From NCBI GenBank assembly GCA_036872755.1, contig JAVHNS010000009.1:2108001-2172000 (forward strand): a DNA stretch of 64,000 bases, in the 5' to 3' direction. Positions 1 through 12,000 of the stretch are shown piece after piece (position 1 is the stretch's first letter; every line of letters begins with the position of its first letter). Below the pieces are notes generated by a model, which did not search any database, had not been told where the DNA came from, and saw nothing but the letters and a program-made list of their open reading frames with translations. Source of the stretch: Orbilia blumenaviensis (taxonomy: Eukaryota > Ascomycota > Orbiliomycetes > Orbiliales > Orbiliaceae). The translations under genes and the position numbers were made by a program.

Positions 1-852
1 ATCCCAGACCACCTTCCGAAAAGACCTTTTTACCTCCCGGTAATAGGTAGACCCGGCGAGCGGCTCTATTACTCTGGAACTCGAGACGGGCATGAGGGGT
101 TCGCCAGGTGCGAGCCCCTCATCGCCTACGCGCTACCCAGTGAGAGCAATGTTGCAGGTTCAGGGCGACCACTTCGGTTCGCCGAATTGCCCGCCCATTT
201 TGCTGAGAACCAGCGGATATTCGAGTTCATCTGGGAGGAGTGGAGTAAGGGGAGGAGGTTGGAAGAATGGTGCAGCGACGTGGAGGGCCACCGGTGGGGC
301 TTTGCCGACCCCAACGTGGCGACGAGGGAGGAGGAAGAGAGGGAGCCTTGCTTGTGTTCCTGGTGGGAAGGGCTGGACGAAGCTCAGATGGAGGAGCTCG
401 ACGAAATGTGGTCCCAATTTGGGGTAGCCACCGGGCCTCCAGTTCTCCTCGGAGAACAGTCTGGTTTCTGTGACCGGCCGGGGCTCATGGGCGACAAGAC
501 CTCCAATGGGGGGATCTTTGTCCGTCCCTCTGAGCTCCAGGCATATCTCGCGGGGTTGGAGGAGAGGTGGGAGAGGAGGATGGAGCTGTTTGTGGAGGAG
601 GTGAGGGCGGTGGCGGCCCAAGAGCCTCGCGGCGGGTCGCAAGGTCCCAACCCTTGGGTATATACCCCGGCGGCGACAGAGCCGGGGCTCGTTTCCATCA
701 TAGATGGCTATGATGACGGGCACCTAGGGTTGGACTTCCCGTCGCTTGTTCCCGTTGTTCTGCAGGGCAATCACCCGTTGGCAATCCCGCCACGATCGAC
801 CTGGCCTCTTCGGGAGGCCGCGATCCACGGCGACGACCTCATTGCGCTCTAG
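1..852 (+). CDS. 3' part of an unrecognised protein, 5' end outside window
   Basis: The frame is open without a stop from base 1 to the TAG at 850-852, giving at least 283 residues, so this is the 3' exon or tail of a gene that begins left of the window. No ATG is needed inside the window, and the TTG at 187 is just an internal codon. The protein is acidic and rich in Trp, Glu, Gly and Pro, with the runs EEEER and ERWERRMELF. There is no signal peptide, membrane segment or motif that I recognise. The stretch is clearly more GC-rich than the AT-rich DNA that starts about 50 bases after the stop, which supports real coding. It could be part of a fungal-specific protein; no function is proposed. 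Confidence 0.6.
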   Translation: MPDHLPKRPFYLPVIGRPGERLYYSGTRDGHEGFARCEPLIAYALPSESNVAGSGRPLRFAELPAHFAENQRIFEFIWEEWSKGRRLEEWCSDVEGHRWGFADPNVATREEEEREPCLCSWWEGLDEAQMEELDEMWSQFGVATGPPVLLGEQSGFCDRPGLMGDKTSNGGIFVRPSELQAYLAGLEERWERRMELFVEEVRAVAAQEPRGGSQGPNPWVYTPAATEPGLVSIIDGYDDGHLGLDFPSLVPVVLQGNHPLAIPPRSTWPLREAAIHGDDLIAL

Positions 853-869
853 AGGTCAATGACGGTGTG

Positions 870-3800
870 ATGTGCTAGCCGGAGGCAGCCGGCCTTAAAA
901 ATGATTTCAGCTTTTGTATGTAGCTTATTTCTGATTTGATTTTTTTCGTTTCGTTCTCAAATCGCTCCAGTTCGTAGATATCGAGGTTACGAGGCTGTAG
1001 ATATCGTATCGCTTGTGATTGGTTACGAGCCTGTTATGACTAACCTAAAATCACCCAGATCGTATGTTTCGTAGTACGTAGCTATTGCTCGCACCCATAA
1101 TATGCACGTTACAATTTAAAGAGCTTTAGGCCTATAGGAAACTAGCACCCACTGGTGCATTGTATGTAGAACCCTCTAATTATAAGTCAACAGGTTGTGA
1201 CCAGGTCTTCCCTTTTTCTAGGAAAATTTTCAAAACTTAATTCCGCTATTTATCCATGCTACCCTTGTCGAGATATATATAGGTATATCCATATCTTAGT
1301 TATAAATCTACCATTATCAGCTACAAATTATCGATATGCATAGCTATTGATCAAGAGAAGATATGCACATAACCATATAAGCGACCATATATTATAAGCT
1401 TATATAAAACGTTAACGCATATAATTGATTATATAGTTTTAATTATAAGAGGTTACTATGGTATGAAGAGTTTAGAAACATAGCTGGCTGAGGAATTATG
1501 AGGCTCTAGGATGGTCTTCGCGAGACTACCAGCTAATGAACTGGCCCATCTATACGGAACATAGAATGAATAATTTAAAGCGTTGCAAAAAGTAGCCTTA
1601 TATAACGCTAAACTTAAAGGAATAAACTCAATAAAAGGGATACGTTTAAGGTTCAAGTGAAAGGATAAATATTGTGGCTACAATGAGTGAATAGAAGAGG
1701 AAAACATGAGGGAATAATTTTACAAATACTGTTGGTACTATTTTTCTGGGGAAAAAATATGAAACGGTAAAAACCACCTAATAGGTGTACGAGAAGGGCC
1801 ACAGCTATCTATCCACTTTATCGATTACTATTACCCTTCATTGACATCGAAGTGCTTTTATAGTAGAATTAAGTCATTTAATTCATTCTAGAACGGTAAC
1901 TGTCGTGACACCCTTAACACCGTATTAAAAATTTGTGGAAATAGGCCTCGTGGGTCTTCGAAACTCGTTAAAGATCTGAAATTTAAATCTGTACTAGAAT
2001 AGCGATAGTATCCGGGCTAATCAGGCAAGCTAATCGCATCGGGTCCGGTACGGTGGACCCAGTATGGTATATAAGTACTTCGTTCTTCAACACTTGTACA
2101 ATTGTGCGGAAGGTTTAGGTTCCAAGTTGCAGGGCGTTTCAAAGGACCCGGATTTATTTTTTATTTTTTATTTTTTTTTTTTCTGCAGAAAAAAAAGAAA
2201 GAAAGAAACCACAGCATCATAATTATTTAGTTATATTGTCTAAGCTAGACTGCAAAGCATGTGCATTTTGACGTACCGGCTAGCTACCTCGTCTTCCCGG
2301 ACTAATCTCTCCATTTATTTGAGATCGATCGATCCCGAGAAACACCTGCCGGTATGCCGTCAAGCACATGTCAAATTAGGATAGTTAGATACTGCTCTTA
2401 ACAATCATGGTGAGCCAGTATTGCATTAGAAACTTTTCGGAAGCCCTAGGCCTGGGTTGCATCGACTAATTTGGCGACTCCGGCTGCTCTTTCCAAGAGG
2501 GCTCGGATATTCCTGCCAAATAGACGAAAAGCTAGTTAGATTTGTACTGTAGATCAATTGATCAATCGGATCAACCCATTTATAATTACATTGGATTCAA
2601 GACTATCTAGACCATTTATCTAGCGCGTAGGTGCAGTATTATAGCTCCGAATCGATATCTGTACCCTATGGAAACTAATGTCGCGCAGGTTCCGAAATTT
2701 AGAAACTATATTTGCGGCCCTTGCCACCTAAGCCAAAAAAGTTCTGGGTTTACGAGACTACAGGGGTGAAATAGTGGTGCTATAACTTTGACTTTGCAAT
2801 AAAGACATGCATTACACGATCATAATATCATCAAGTCGAGTACTCGATCGAGATCGTGCATACAATACATGCGCATGTCACGTCGCAAATCGCTCGAAGT
2901 TAGGGGTTATCTTTGCAAATTCGAGGGGCCATGCATAGAGCCGCGACTCGAAAGAAAAGAGTTTTCTAGGGTCGTGGGTCTTCAATTAACTGTCGGAAAT
3001 CTGTACGCAATATGATCATTAGCACTTGGCAATCAAAGATTCTTGCCATGTTCTAAATTTCCGAAGTTTCGAAACTCTAGCTTCGTGCCCAAATAATTGG
3101 CAACCAGCTTCAGCTTGCTGCTGTGGTCAAGAGACAAAACCCTGAAGTATCGAGGTATCCAGTGCGACCCGAACGTATGCATATACGGCGGTCGCGTCGG
3201 AAAATTCCACATTTGCCTAGAAGTTCAAGGGTCATGGCACTTCACGTGCGTTTATGATTATAGTATGCGGAGGAGATCATCTTCTGTATTATCGGGAGAC
3301 GCTTCTCCTATCGGTTCCTCGTGCCAGTTACACTTTGAGCATGCAGTAGTAGGCGGACATGCACAAAAGACCCGAGGGTAGCAGTAGGCAGCTTTCTCCC
3401 GAGAAGTTGTTTGCACTAGCTCACCAATTGTACAGATGCTAGCTGGAATCAGGTTTTCATTCCTCGCCGGGGTCTTAACTGTATCAATATATATTGTTGA
3501 CTGTTGAGTGGCATGAGCCCCGACCGATTCCTCACGCTAGCGCGCTTCGAATGTCCTTCGAACGCTTCTGCAAGGAATCTCGGAAAGACATGAGAAAACG
3601 GTGTCTTCGTCCATATGTATTACTTGTTCGGCTCATTAGCTGGGATATCGGCAATGGAAACGCTTCGATGGTGCCCTTTTGGTCTGTTCGGCAATCAGCA
3701 GGCGCTGTGGGCACTAACCAGATAACGTTAGCCGCGGTCCAACATGAATTCATGATTGGATAGTGAATCCAATGATGGGCAAGGGCCTTTCTACCACACC

Positions 3801-4040
3801 ACAACTCATTTTGAACACAGTCGATTCAGGAAAGTCTTTGCCAAGATGTGTCTAGATCCCTAGCTGATTAACGCACCCTATGCGTACGATTACGGCGGAT
3901 CTATCAAACAGATTCGAGTCGAATTAAAAAATATCGGTTATGGGGTGAGGGTAGCGTGAGCGGGCTGCAGGCTGCAGGCTAGCCCCGCTCCGTTCGAAAC
4001 ATCACCCTCAGTTTGTTCTACCTGGTATAAGGAAGGGATC
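870..4040. other. AT-rich gene-free tract
   Basis: Roughly 3.2 kb without a convincing gene. It is strongly AT-rich between about 1080 and 1950, with many TATA/ATAT words, and has a T-rich tract at about 2155-2182. The few ORFs (such as 3097-3381 and 3494-3763) have no domain-like composition. The short direct duplication GCTGCAGGCTGCAGGC lies near 3964-3979. It may be decayed repeat DNA, but I cannot identify an element. Confidence 0.5.
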
Positions 4041-4050
4041 ACCGGAAAGA

Positions 4051-4058
4051 TATAAAAT
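4051..4058 (+). promoter_or_regulatory. TATA box of the LysM-tyrosinase gene
   Basis: TATAAAAT lies 234 bases before the ATG at 4292 and is followed by a pyrimidine-rich stretch (CTCACTCCC, then T-rich) that would serve as transcription start region and 5' UTR. It is the only good TATA match close to the gene. Inferred from sequence alone. Confidence 0.45.
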
Positions 4059-4291
4059 CGGGGGCACCCGTCCACGCTCGATATTACCGTAGGAGAATCC
4101 CCAGCTCACTCCCTTGCTGACGGTCGTCGACACTCGTTTCCCAGTCATTCATTTTGCTTTTTTCGTTTTGCCAAATGTTCTGCTAAACATAGACACTCCT
4201 TTTTCTTTAACGACTAACGAATTACAGACACTCATTAAACAAAGAACTGTTTTGAAAGTACCTTATTGGGGTACCCAGACAATTTTTTACG

Positions 4292-7200
4292 ATGAAGCAC
4301 TCATCACTTCTTATGGGGACTGTGGTCTCAGCACTATCGTTAAATGGCGTCGCTCATGCCATGGATAGTGAGGCTGACTGGGCTTTCGCGGCCAACAACT
4401 TGGCAAAGAGAGCTATGGCTATCCCATCGCCGACCCAACCAGGGCAGCCCGAAAACTGTGTATCATGGAAATATGTCGAGGCAGCGGATACTTGCAATAC
4501 CATTGTTAAAAAATACCAAAATAGGAAATTGACGCTGGAAAAGTTTCTTGAGTATGTAGATACCGATGCGTGTTGTTCTGATTGACCACCGCCAGTAGGG
4601 CCGAAGCTTATAAGACGATTTCTGGCAGGTTCAATCCCGCTATTGATGAAGAAGACTGCAACTCTCTCACAAAGAAAGTCTATGTTTGCGTTGAAACTGG
4701 TGCCGCGAAGACTACTTCGGCTGCAGCAAAGGCCACCGAGAAAGCTACTGAAAAGGATTCTGAAAAGGATGCTGAAAAGGCTGACGGGAAAACCGACGAG
4801 AAAACCGAAACAAAGGAAACCGACAAAGCTGATACAAAGGCCGATACAAAGGCCGATACAAAGGATGATACAAAGGCCGATACAAAGGATGATACAAAGG
4901 CTGATACAAAGCCTGAAGCTGAAGCCCCCCCGAAAGACACACCGCCGCCGCCGCCTGCGGAGGAAGATGATCCGTATGCGGACAACCCACCTCCCGTCAA
5001 GCTTACCAAAAAAAATCCAGCAGCCCCCACGAAGCTTGAGGCGGACGAAGCGGATAAGAATGTTATCACTGGTGCTGGTGATACTAAACAGACACCCCGT
5101 TTTTGCGCTAACCGACGGGATCTTGTTGCTTTGCAAAGGGAGCTGCCAGACACCTTCAACTTGCTGGTTCTTGCTCTGGATAAGATGATGAAGACAAAAG
5201 AGACGGATCCATCGAGTTACTTCAGACTATCTGGTAAGTCAAAACTTGTTCAAACTCGAATACCCATGCTGGTTCATGAGAATATGAACGCTAATGAGGG
5301 TTCTGTACTATTTTTTTCCGGGTAGGTGTTCACGGCGCTCCGTAAGTGGCAGCACTAAACTTTCAGAACTGCTCCGTGGTTTTCCACTCTCTTACCGTAC
5401 ATCGTATTATAGATATACTTCTTGGCCAACCACAGGGGAGGAAGGCAATCAACTTGGGTATTGCACCCACAACTCAATTCTGGTATGGTGGCTCCAGCCC
5501 CCCCAAATCACTGTTTTTCTGACTATCTAATGTTATATATAGTTCGCCACATGGCATAGACCTTATATCCTAGCTTTCGAGGTGAGATCTCAATGGCTCT
5601 AGTATTCTAATAGGTGGGATGGCATCCTAATGTCCCAAATAGCAAGCTCTATACAGACATGGTAGAGATATCATCCGGAAGCAGTTCACTGCCGCTGCCA
5701 CCCAGAAAAAATATATTGCAGCGTTGTCACAACTTAGATGGCCGTAAGCCACAGCATCCTCGCCTTGATTTTAAAGGAGCAAACAGGCAGCTAATACAAG
5801 CGACAGATACTGGGATTGGGCCGATAGGACCACAGAGAGCACAATGCCACCTGTCACTATGCAACCTACGATCCGGGTGATGGGTCCTAATGGTAAGGGT
5901 GGTGAGAAGGCAATGACTATCGTCAACCCGTTCTACGCATACAAATTCAAAGATAACGTTGAAGCCGGTGCTTTGGGAGGAAAAGTAAGCGGTCGAGAGT
6001 CTCCCTTAAGACCACCCCCCTCCTCGATTTAGTGAAATAGAAACACTAACTTGGGGTTCTTAATTACGTAATTAGTATAAAGGATTGAAGGCAACAGCTC
6101 GTAGACCAAACAACTCTGGCAGGGATGATAATCAGAACGAAAGTGCGAATATCACCATGCACAGCGGTTATATAACGTGGGTTCCGGCATCTGTAACTCC
6201 TTATGCTCGAGATGTTAGTCAGTGCTAACAAGTGATCGACGTAAATAGGAGACGCAAGCAAACATACAACGCCCTTATGAGCACAAGCGGATTTAACTTC
6301 TTCTCGAACTCCCTTGAGAAACTCCATAATGACGTGCATGTGCAAGTTGGAGGCCCTGGCGTAATGGGTGTTATAACCTATGCGGCCTTTGACCCGATGT
6401 TCTGGTAGGGAAACGTGAACATTTGTCCTATATAAACTTCGACTAAACTAGTTACTAGGCTTCACCATAACAACATCGATCGTATGCTTGCGATATGGCA
6501 GGCCTCTAACCCTGGAAAATATCTAGTAGCAGATTCTGCTGTATCGACATTCGCACGAACCTCAGCAAAAACAGACAAGGACGATGCAAGCACGCCACTG
6601 CATCCGTGGAAGCATCCTGATGGAGAATTTTGGACATCCGAAGACGTTAAGGATGCCACTATGATCTGGGATTACGGATATGGCTATCCAGAGGTCCCTT
6701 GCTATTTCCAAGGCGATACAAATACTTTGGATGGCTTTACTACCGAAGCAATCAACAAAGCTTATAATGACATCCCGCCAAGGCCTAGAATCAAAGGGCG
6801 CTCTGCTATCACCACAAAAGGTCAGACTATTACTGAGTGGGATGTTAACATCATTGTTGATCAAGCCGAACTGCCTGGCACTTTTTCGATCTATGTCTTC
6901 TTGGGACAGCCGCCATCTGACCCTAAAAAATGGGACGCATCTTCGCAGAAAGTCACCACAATGACGCTACTTGGCTCCCCAGGCATGACTAAGCAAAATA
7001 AACTTGAGGGCATGACTATTCCACTAGGGCCATTGCTTGCCAAGAAGGGAATCAAAGGTACAGACAAAGAGGTGGAACAATATCTCGCTAAGAACCTTCT
7101 ATGGACATGCATGAATATCAATGATTCGGTAAGATTTTCTGATAATTTTATTTTATGGGCTACTCTGACAATAGTACGTATACATAGGGGGCTGCAAGGC

Positions 7201-7457
7201 CATATGACGTAAAGGCTATGAGTTCCCTTAAGGTTGCTGTTACCAGTAGGAGTGTTATCATGCCCTCCGATATGTCGAAGAAACCAAGACTTGGCAAGAC
7301 TTTAGTTAAAACAGCCGTTACCAAAGATAAGGCCAAGAGCGGTGGTGCTGCTGCGGTTTCTGAGCTTTCGCACGCCAAGGAGAAGAATGGTGCCGAAGGC
7401 CAGCTTCGTGTCGGCATCCTCCCAGATATCCAGAATACTACCACCAGCAAGCTTTGA
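4292..7457 (+). CDS. Secreted LysM-tyrosinase fusion (chitin-binding module plus type-3 copper oxidase)
   Basis: Eleven exons splice in phase to an 831-residue protein: 4292-4551, 4599-5233, 5326-5341, 5413-5482, 5543-5581, 5643-5743, 5807-5984, 6076-6176, 6249-6404, 6459-7128, 7188-7457. Residues 1-23 form a signal peptide. Residues 56-118 match a fungal LysM (NCVSW, DTCNTI, FNPAI, DCNSL, VYVCV). Residues 120-225 are a Lys/Asp/Thr then Pro-rich linker. The rest is tyrosinase. All six copper-ligand histidines are visible: H301 (VHGAP), H323 (CTH, with the Cys that forms the thioether in fungal tyrosinases), H332 (TWHRPY), H493 and H497 (HNDVH), and the FWLHHNNIDR motif at 518-527. PYWDWA and the YGYGYPE core-end signature near 591-597 are also present, followed by a C-terminal lid-like region. 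Such enzymes oxidise phenols and o-diphenols to quinones. The LysM would target it to chitin. No frameshift is seen. The fusion is read in one continuous exon (exon 2). Confidence 0.93.
4552..4598 (+). other. Short intron inside the LysM module with a tandem CAG/TAG acceptor
   Basis: Donor GTATGT at 4552. The branch-like TTGAC is followed by two acceptors three bases apart: CAG ending at 4595 and TAG ending at 4598. Both keep the frame. Use of the first adds one residue and changes the junction from Glu to Asp-Arg. At 44 or 47 bases it is near the lower size limit for fungal introns. Without splicing the frame stops at 4582-4584, so splicing is needed to join LysM to tyrosinase. Confidence 0.7.
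4831..4914 (+). repeat. 12-bp coding tandem repeat, seven units (DTKA/DTKD)
   Basis: Units start at 4831, 4843, 4855, 4867, 4879, 4891 and 4903, each GATACAAAG plus GCC, GAT, GCT or CCT. They encode Asp-Thr-Lys-Ala/Asp and form residues about 165-192 of the linker. A looser Lys-Glu/Asp repeat precedes them. The near-identical units make length polymorphism by slippage likely. Confidence 0.9.
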
Positions 7458-9034
7458 GAGACCGTATTCCGGCTATATACCATCTTTAGTTCTGCTCCAT
7501 TTATTATTGCATGCGGGTATCCTTAGGGACGTTCAGATTCACCAACCCTGGGAACCAGGTGTGGGTCTCTCTGTGTTATTCACGTACCGATTCCCCTCAA
7601 CTTGTATATCTCGGAGTATGTATATCTATTATCTACTATCTACTTGCAAATTTCTTGGGTTTTTATGGCAAGTAGCTCTGTTTATAAGAAATGTACTTTT
7701 ATTTGCGCCATCTAAAGCAGAGGGGAAGAATGGTGATGTTTATGGACAGAATTTCCAAAATAAAATGACAGGGAAGCGAAACCTACTAGAGCCAGGAAAT
7801 ACATATAATTATTAAGCCTATTAAATACATTCGGTAGTTTAGTCTCGGATAGATATACCTTCATTAAAAGTCGGGGAGCTCTAAATCTGATCGTGGGTTC
7901 CCAAAGGGAAGTTACTGACTCGACTTGCCTGTTTAAAAAAATGCATTTCAGATAGTAATTCACAAAATATAGGTACCCCTTTAAACCAGCGGGTCCAGGC
8001 AGGATCAGTATATATACACGGACGCCAATACAATTTCAACAGAACGAACTTAAAGCTTAGTGTACAAACATTTAGGTTTTTGATAATGAAGCTGATGGTT
8101 GTCGAGAATATGGGTTTAGATGTGCCGGCATACATAAAGCTTGATGTTTTTAGCTAGCTGATAGACATTCTGATACATATCCCCTACTCAGTTAGGCATC
8201 ATTGAAATTAATAAAAGTAGTCTTTTGCAGATCTGGTCATCTAGTAGTATAGTATACTTGTTCACTTGGGTAGGCCTCGGTGTCCCTTGCACCCCAGATG
8301 GACTTCAAACCGTCCCATCTTATAATTGGGTTCGGATCCAACGAGACCAGTTCGGATCCAGTCTTACCACAGTCCCCCTCAATTTAAATTTGATCTAGGC
8401 TAAGTCTTTATGAGCAGTGCCAGCATCTGCGCATTATATTTCAAGACTAACTACGCAACGTATGCATTATTAAGGTAAGCACTCAATATTTGTGAAGGGT
8501 GATTGGTAGCCGAGCTAGCCATTGCATCGTGTGTTGGAGCTGTTGGGGTTCTGCTGTCGTGTTGCAAAAGTCGTGCCAAGATCAGGCCGTGCTAAGCACA
8601 AGGCCACAACATTCCGTTTCCTAGAGACGCGTTCGAACTCTGTTATTTACACCGACAGGCATATTCGGTTATTTGATACACCAAGTACCTATCCCGACTT
8701 AGGAAGACATAACCCTGAGCCTTATCTAGGTATTCAATAAAGGATGTGACTTCAACAGCCCTTTGTCGTAATTGAATGATTTTTAGTCGGGAGACTTGAG
8801 ATGATGTGTCACGGTTGAGGTGAGTTTCAATGACCCAACCCCTGAGATCTGTGCAAGTTCGCGGCTGAGCAGTCTCGCGAACGCTGAGGCGGCCTGGGAT
8901 CTTCGGAGTGACTATGAAGCCTCAACCATGTTCATCATTCCTTACTAAGCAGCGCCTGCCTGTAGTTAGCCCGTGGCCCTTTTGACAAGTCTTTCGCCTG
9001 CGCAAACATTCGATTCTATCTTTGCTTCGCCATC
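7458..9034. other. Intergenic, no gene seen
   Basis: About 1.6 kb between the tyrosinase stop and the helicase ATG. It is AT-rich in the first kilobase. The ORFs here (for example 8522-8740) have no recognisable features. It must hold the tyrosinase 3' UTR and the helicase promoter, but no clear TATA box was seen close to 9035. Confidence 0.5.
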
Positions 9035-12000
9035 ATGTCGCAACACCGCTATCAGTCGGCCCCTTCCTCATTAGGCGCGGGGAAGTCGGGGAGGAGGACC
9101 GGGGCCGACTTTACCGCACTCCCACTCGAAACGCTTCTACATATCGCTGGATACTTGTCAAACGGCGACGTAGCTACCTTTGCTAGGGCATTGCCCTATA
9201 TCAATCCTCTCATAGCCCGGAAACCTTTTCACAGGTGGCAGAGATTGGTTGGAACCTTTACATATCGGCTTAATGATACATTTGATGCCATTGAAAATGG
9301 CCCTCGACAAAAAGCAAGTTCGGGAGCCCCTAGGCTAGTCAATGCGGCGTCTGTGGTGCCTAAAGTTTGCGAAGCGGCCGAATTCCAGGATTCCTACATC
9401 CCCCAAGTCTTAGCGGAAATGAGAATACATCTTGAAAATGAACAGCCCGTCCAATTAGATGATATATTTTTATCACTGCGCAAGCTTGGGGATAGTCCTG
9501 GAATGGCGTTCAGCCCGCTAGTGGATTGCGCGGATGCCGAAGAAGGTTCCAAAAGGCTTCGATCTGCCCTTGACACAATCCTACCTGTCGAATTAGTTAA
9601 ATCTCTTCTTCCATCCGCCATATCTCTGGATATCCATTTGATACCATCTGCCAACCTTGACTTTATTCTTTTAACTGGATATCTCTTGTTTACAGAGCTC
9701 CAACCGAAGGACATCGTTAAGTTACTCCCGCGCTACTCGGGGCGTGGATACATTAGTGAGCAGGCTCTCGCTGAATACTTATCGTATTTTCTATTGTTCT
9801 TGAAAGTTTTTAGACTCAATAGTGCGTGCGTCCTAAATGTCATGCGATCAGTCAATAACGAGATGACGGACCGGGTCCAGTGGAAGTTCACGAATGGATC
9901 TCCTCTATCCGGCCAGAGTTTGCAGATCTTACAGAGACGAATTGAGAGTTGGTTCGCCGACTTCCATGAGGCACAGATCTATCCCATTCCAGATTCCAAG
10001 AAGCCGCCTTTAACGAGAGAGCAACGGCTGTTTGTTGATTTTGACATCCAAAAAAGTCAAGTATTCAAGGTTAGGGCGTATGCTGGGACAGGAAAAACGA
10101 AGTGTCTAGTAGACTATGCGAGCAAGCGGCCGCGAAAACGGATTCTCTACGTAGCATACAACAGATTAGCTAAGTTGGATGCAGATTACAGATTTAAAGA
10201 CTGCTACAATGTAAGTCCACGCCCTTCATTACTGGGCGGGCAGTGATATTAACATATTCTACTAAAATAGGTGGATTGCAAAACACTCCACAGCGTTGCT
10301 TTCAACGCCTTGTCTGTTGTCAATCCAGATGTGGACCTACAGGTTAAAGGAAAAGTGGTTAGTGGACCGGATCATCCGTCCGCTGCATCATCCCGTCGTG
10401 GAACACTCGCACGCATATCATCTGCTCCAGTTGAGAACAACTTTCTTCAGAATTGGGATATCGACGTCATAGCGAAGTCCATGCGTCTTACCCTGGATAT
10501 TGTTGCTCCAGTCTTTACCACAAAATACGAGTGGCCAGGTGAATATTCCAGTTGGATGAGCTTCATGAATAGTCGCAAGCCCGCGGTTGGGACCCCAAAG
10601 AACCCAAAGAACGTCGAAAACCTAGTGAGGATCATTACTACTGGTATTGATAAGTTTTGCAATTCCAGGGACCCCGAACCAACGGTAGCACATCTTTCCC
10701 TATCTCAGTGCCGTACCAAAGTCTGCAATCCTGACTTAGCGGTAAATTGGCTCAAGCGGCTATGGAAGATGATTATGTTGGGAAAGTCTCCGCTGATGAC
10801 CCACGACTGCTATCTTAAGATGTTTTCCCTGACCACCAACCCTGAAGCTGACCAAATTACTTTTGGCAAATATGACATTGTGATGTTTGATGAGGCGCAA
10901 GACGCAAATCCCTGTATGGCAAACATTATTCTAAGGCAAAGGGAAGCCGCCGGGATAATCATAATCGGAGACCCATACCAGATGATATATGGGTTCAGAG
11001 GCGCTAAAAACGAATGTTTCGATGATGAGAAGCTGCCTCCTACACAGACATTTCACCTCACGAAAAGCTTTAGATTCGGGCAAGAAGTAGCAGACATTGC
11101 GAATCTTATACTCGGTACAGTTGGAGAAACAAAGCTTGTTCGAGGGGGAAACTCCAGCGCTCCCTCGCCTGCAGTCTTCCTCCCACCTGCGAAAGGTTCA
11201 AAAGATTTTGCGCCGATCAACCGGCATACTGTTATTTTCCGAACTAATACAAGTACGTCGTCTGTTGTGGCTCTGTAAATTCTGCCAGTGATGCTAACAC
11301 CACACAGAACTTGTCCAATATTTCTTTTCATCGTTTGCGAAATACCCGAACAAAACAATGTGCTTAAAGACAAGCGCCGCAAACGCGTCCACTCTTATCA
11401 TCCCACTCCTTCGGGCAGGATACTTCCTTTACAAGGGAAAACCACCTAAACACCCTAGACTTAGGGGGGTAACATCATTCGAAGAGGCGAAAGCCTATGT
11501 TCAACGAGAAGAAAACTGCGAAGGTCCAGACTCCGACGACGTCGACCTTCCAGCCCTCGCCCTTGTTGTGGGCATGGAGAAGTACTATCAGGCCGAAAGC
11601 GAGCCAAATGGAAGCTCTTTTCTAGAAATGCTAGAGTCCTCTTCACATTGCATTGTCGATGTTGAAAAGCAGGCAGATATCGTTCTAACCACGGCACACC
11701 AATCAAAAGGTTTGGAATGGGATGATGTTATAGTTGCTGAGGATTTTAGATTAGATGGGCTCGACCGGCAAAATGCAACGGCTCACCAGGCGTGGAGCAA
11801 TGAAGCCATTAATTTGATCTATGTAGCCTGTACAAGAGCACGGGAGCGACTTCAACTCTGTCAAGGGCTCGCTCACTTTCTTGTTCGCCGGCTCGGAACC
11901 TCCCGATTCTTCGTCTCTCCCGAAAGCAATTCCGTGTGCCCTTGTTGCCGGGGTAGGCAGCCTTTCAACACTTTCTTAGGTGGATTTTTAACAGACACGG

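Noticed and set aside
4354..5136. Long minus-strand ORFs opposite the tyrosinase linker (260, 159 and 81 codons)
   Set aside because: They are antisense shadows of the low-complexity repeats and translate to Ser/Phe/Val or Cys/Ile repeats.
4582..5325. A separate protein starting at the ATG at 4582
   Set aside because: That ATG lies inside the LysM intron. Joining exon 4292-4551 gives a signal peptide and a full LysM, and the frame continues by splicing into tyrosinase.
8590..8660. GTTCGAA word as a tRNA T-loop
   Set aside because: The flanking bases do not form a T-stem or cloverleaf.
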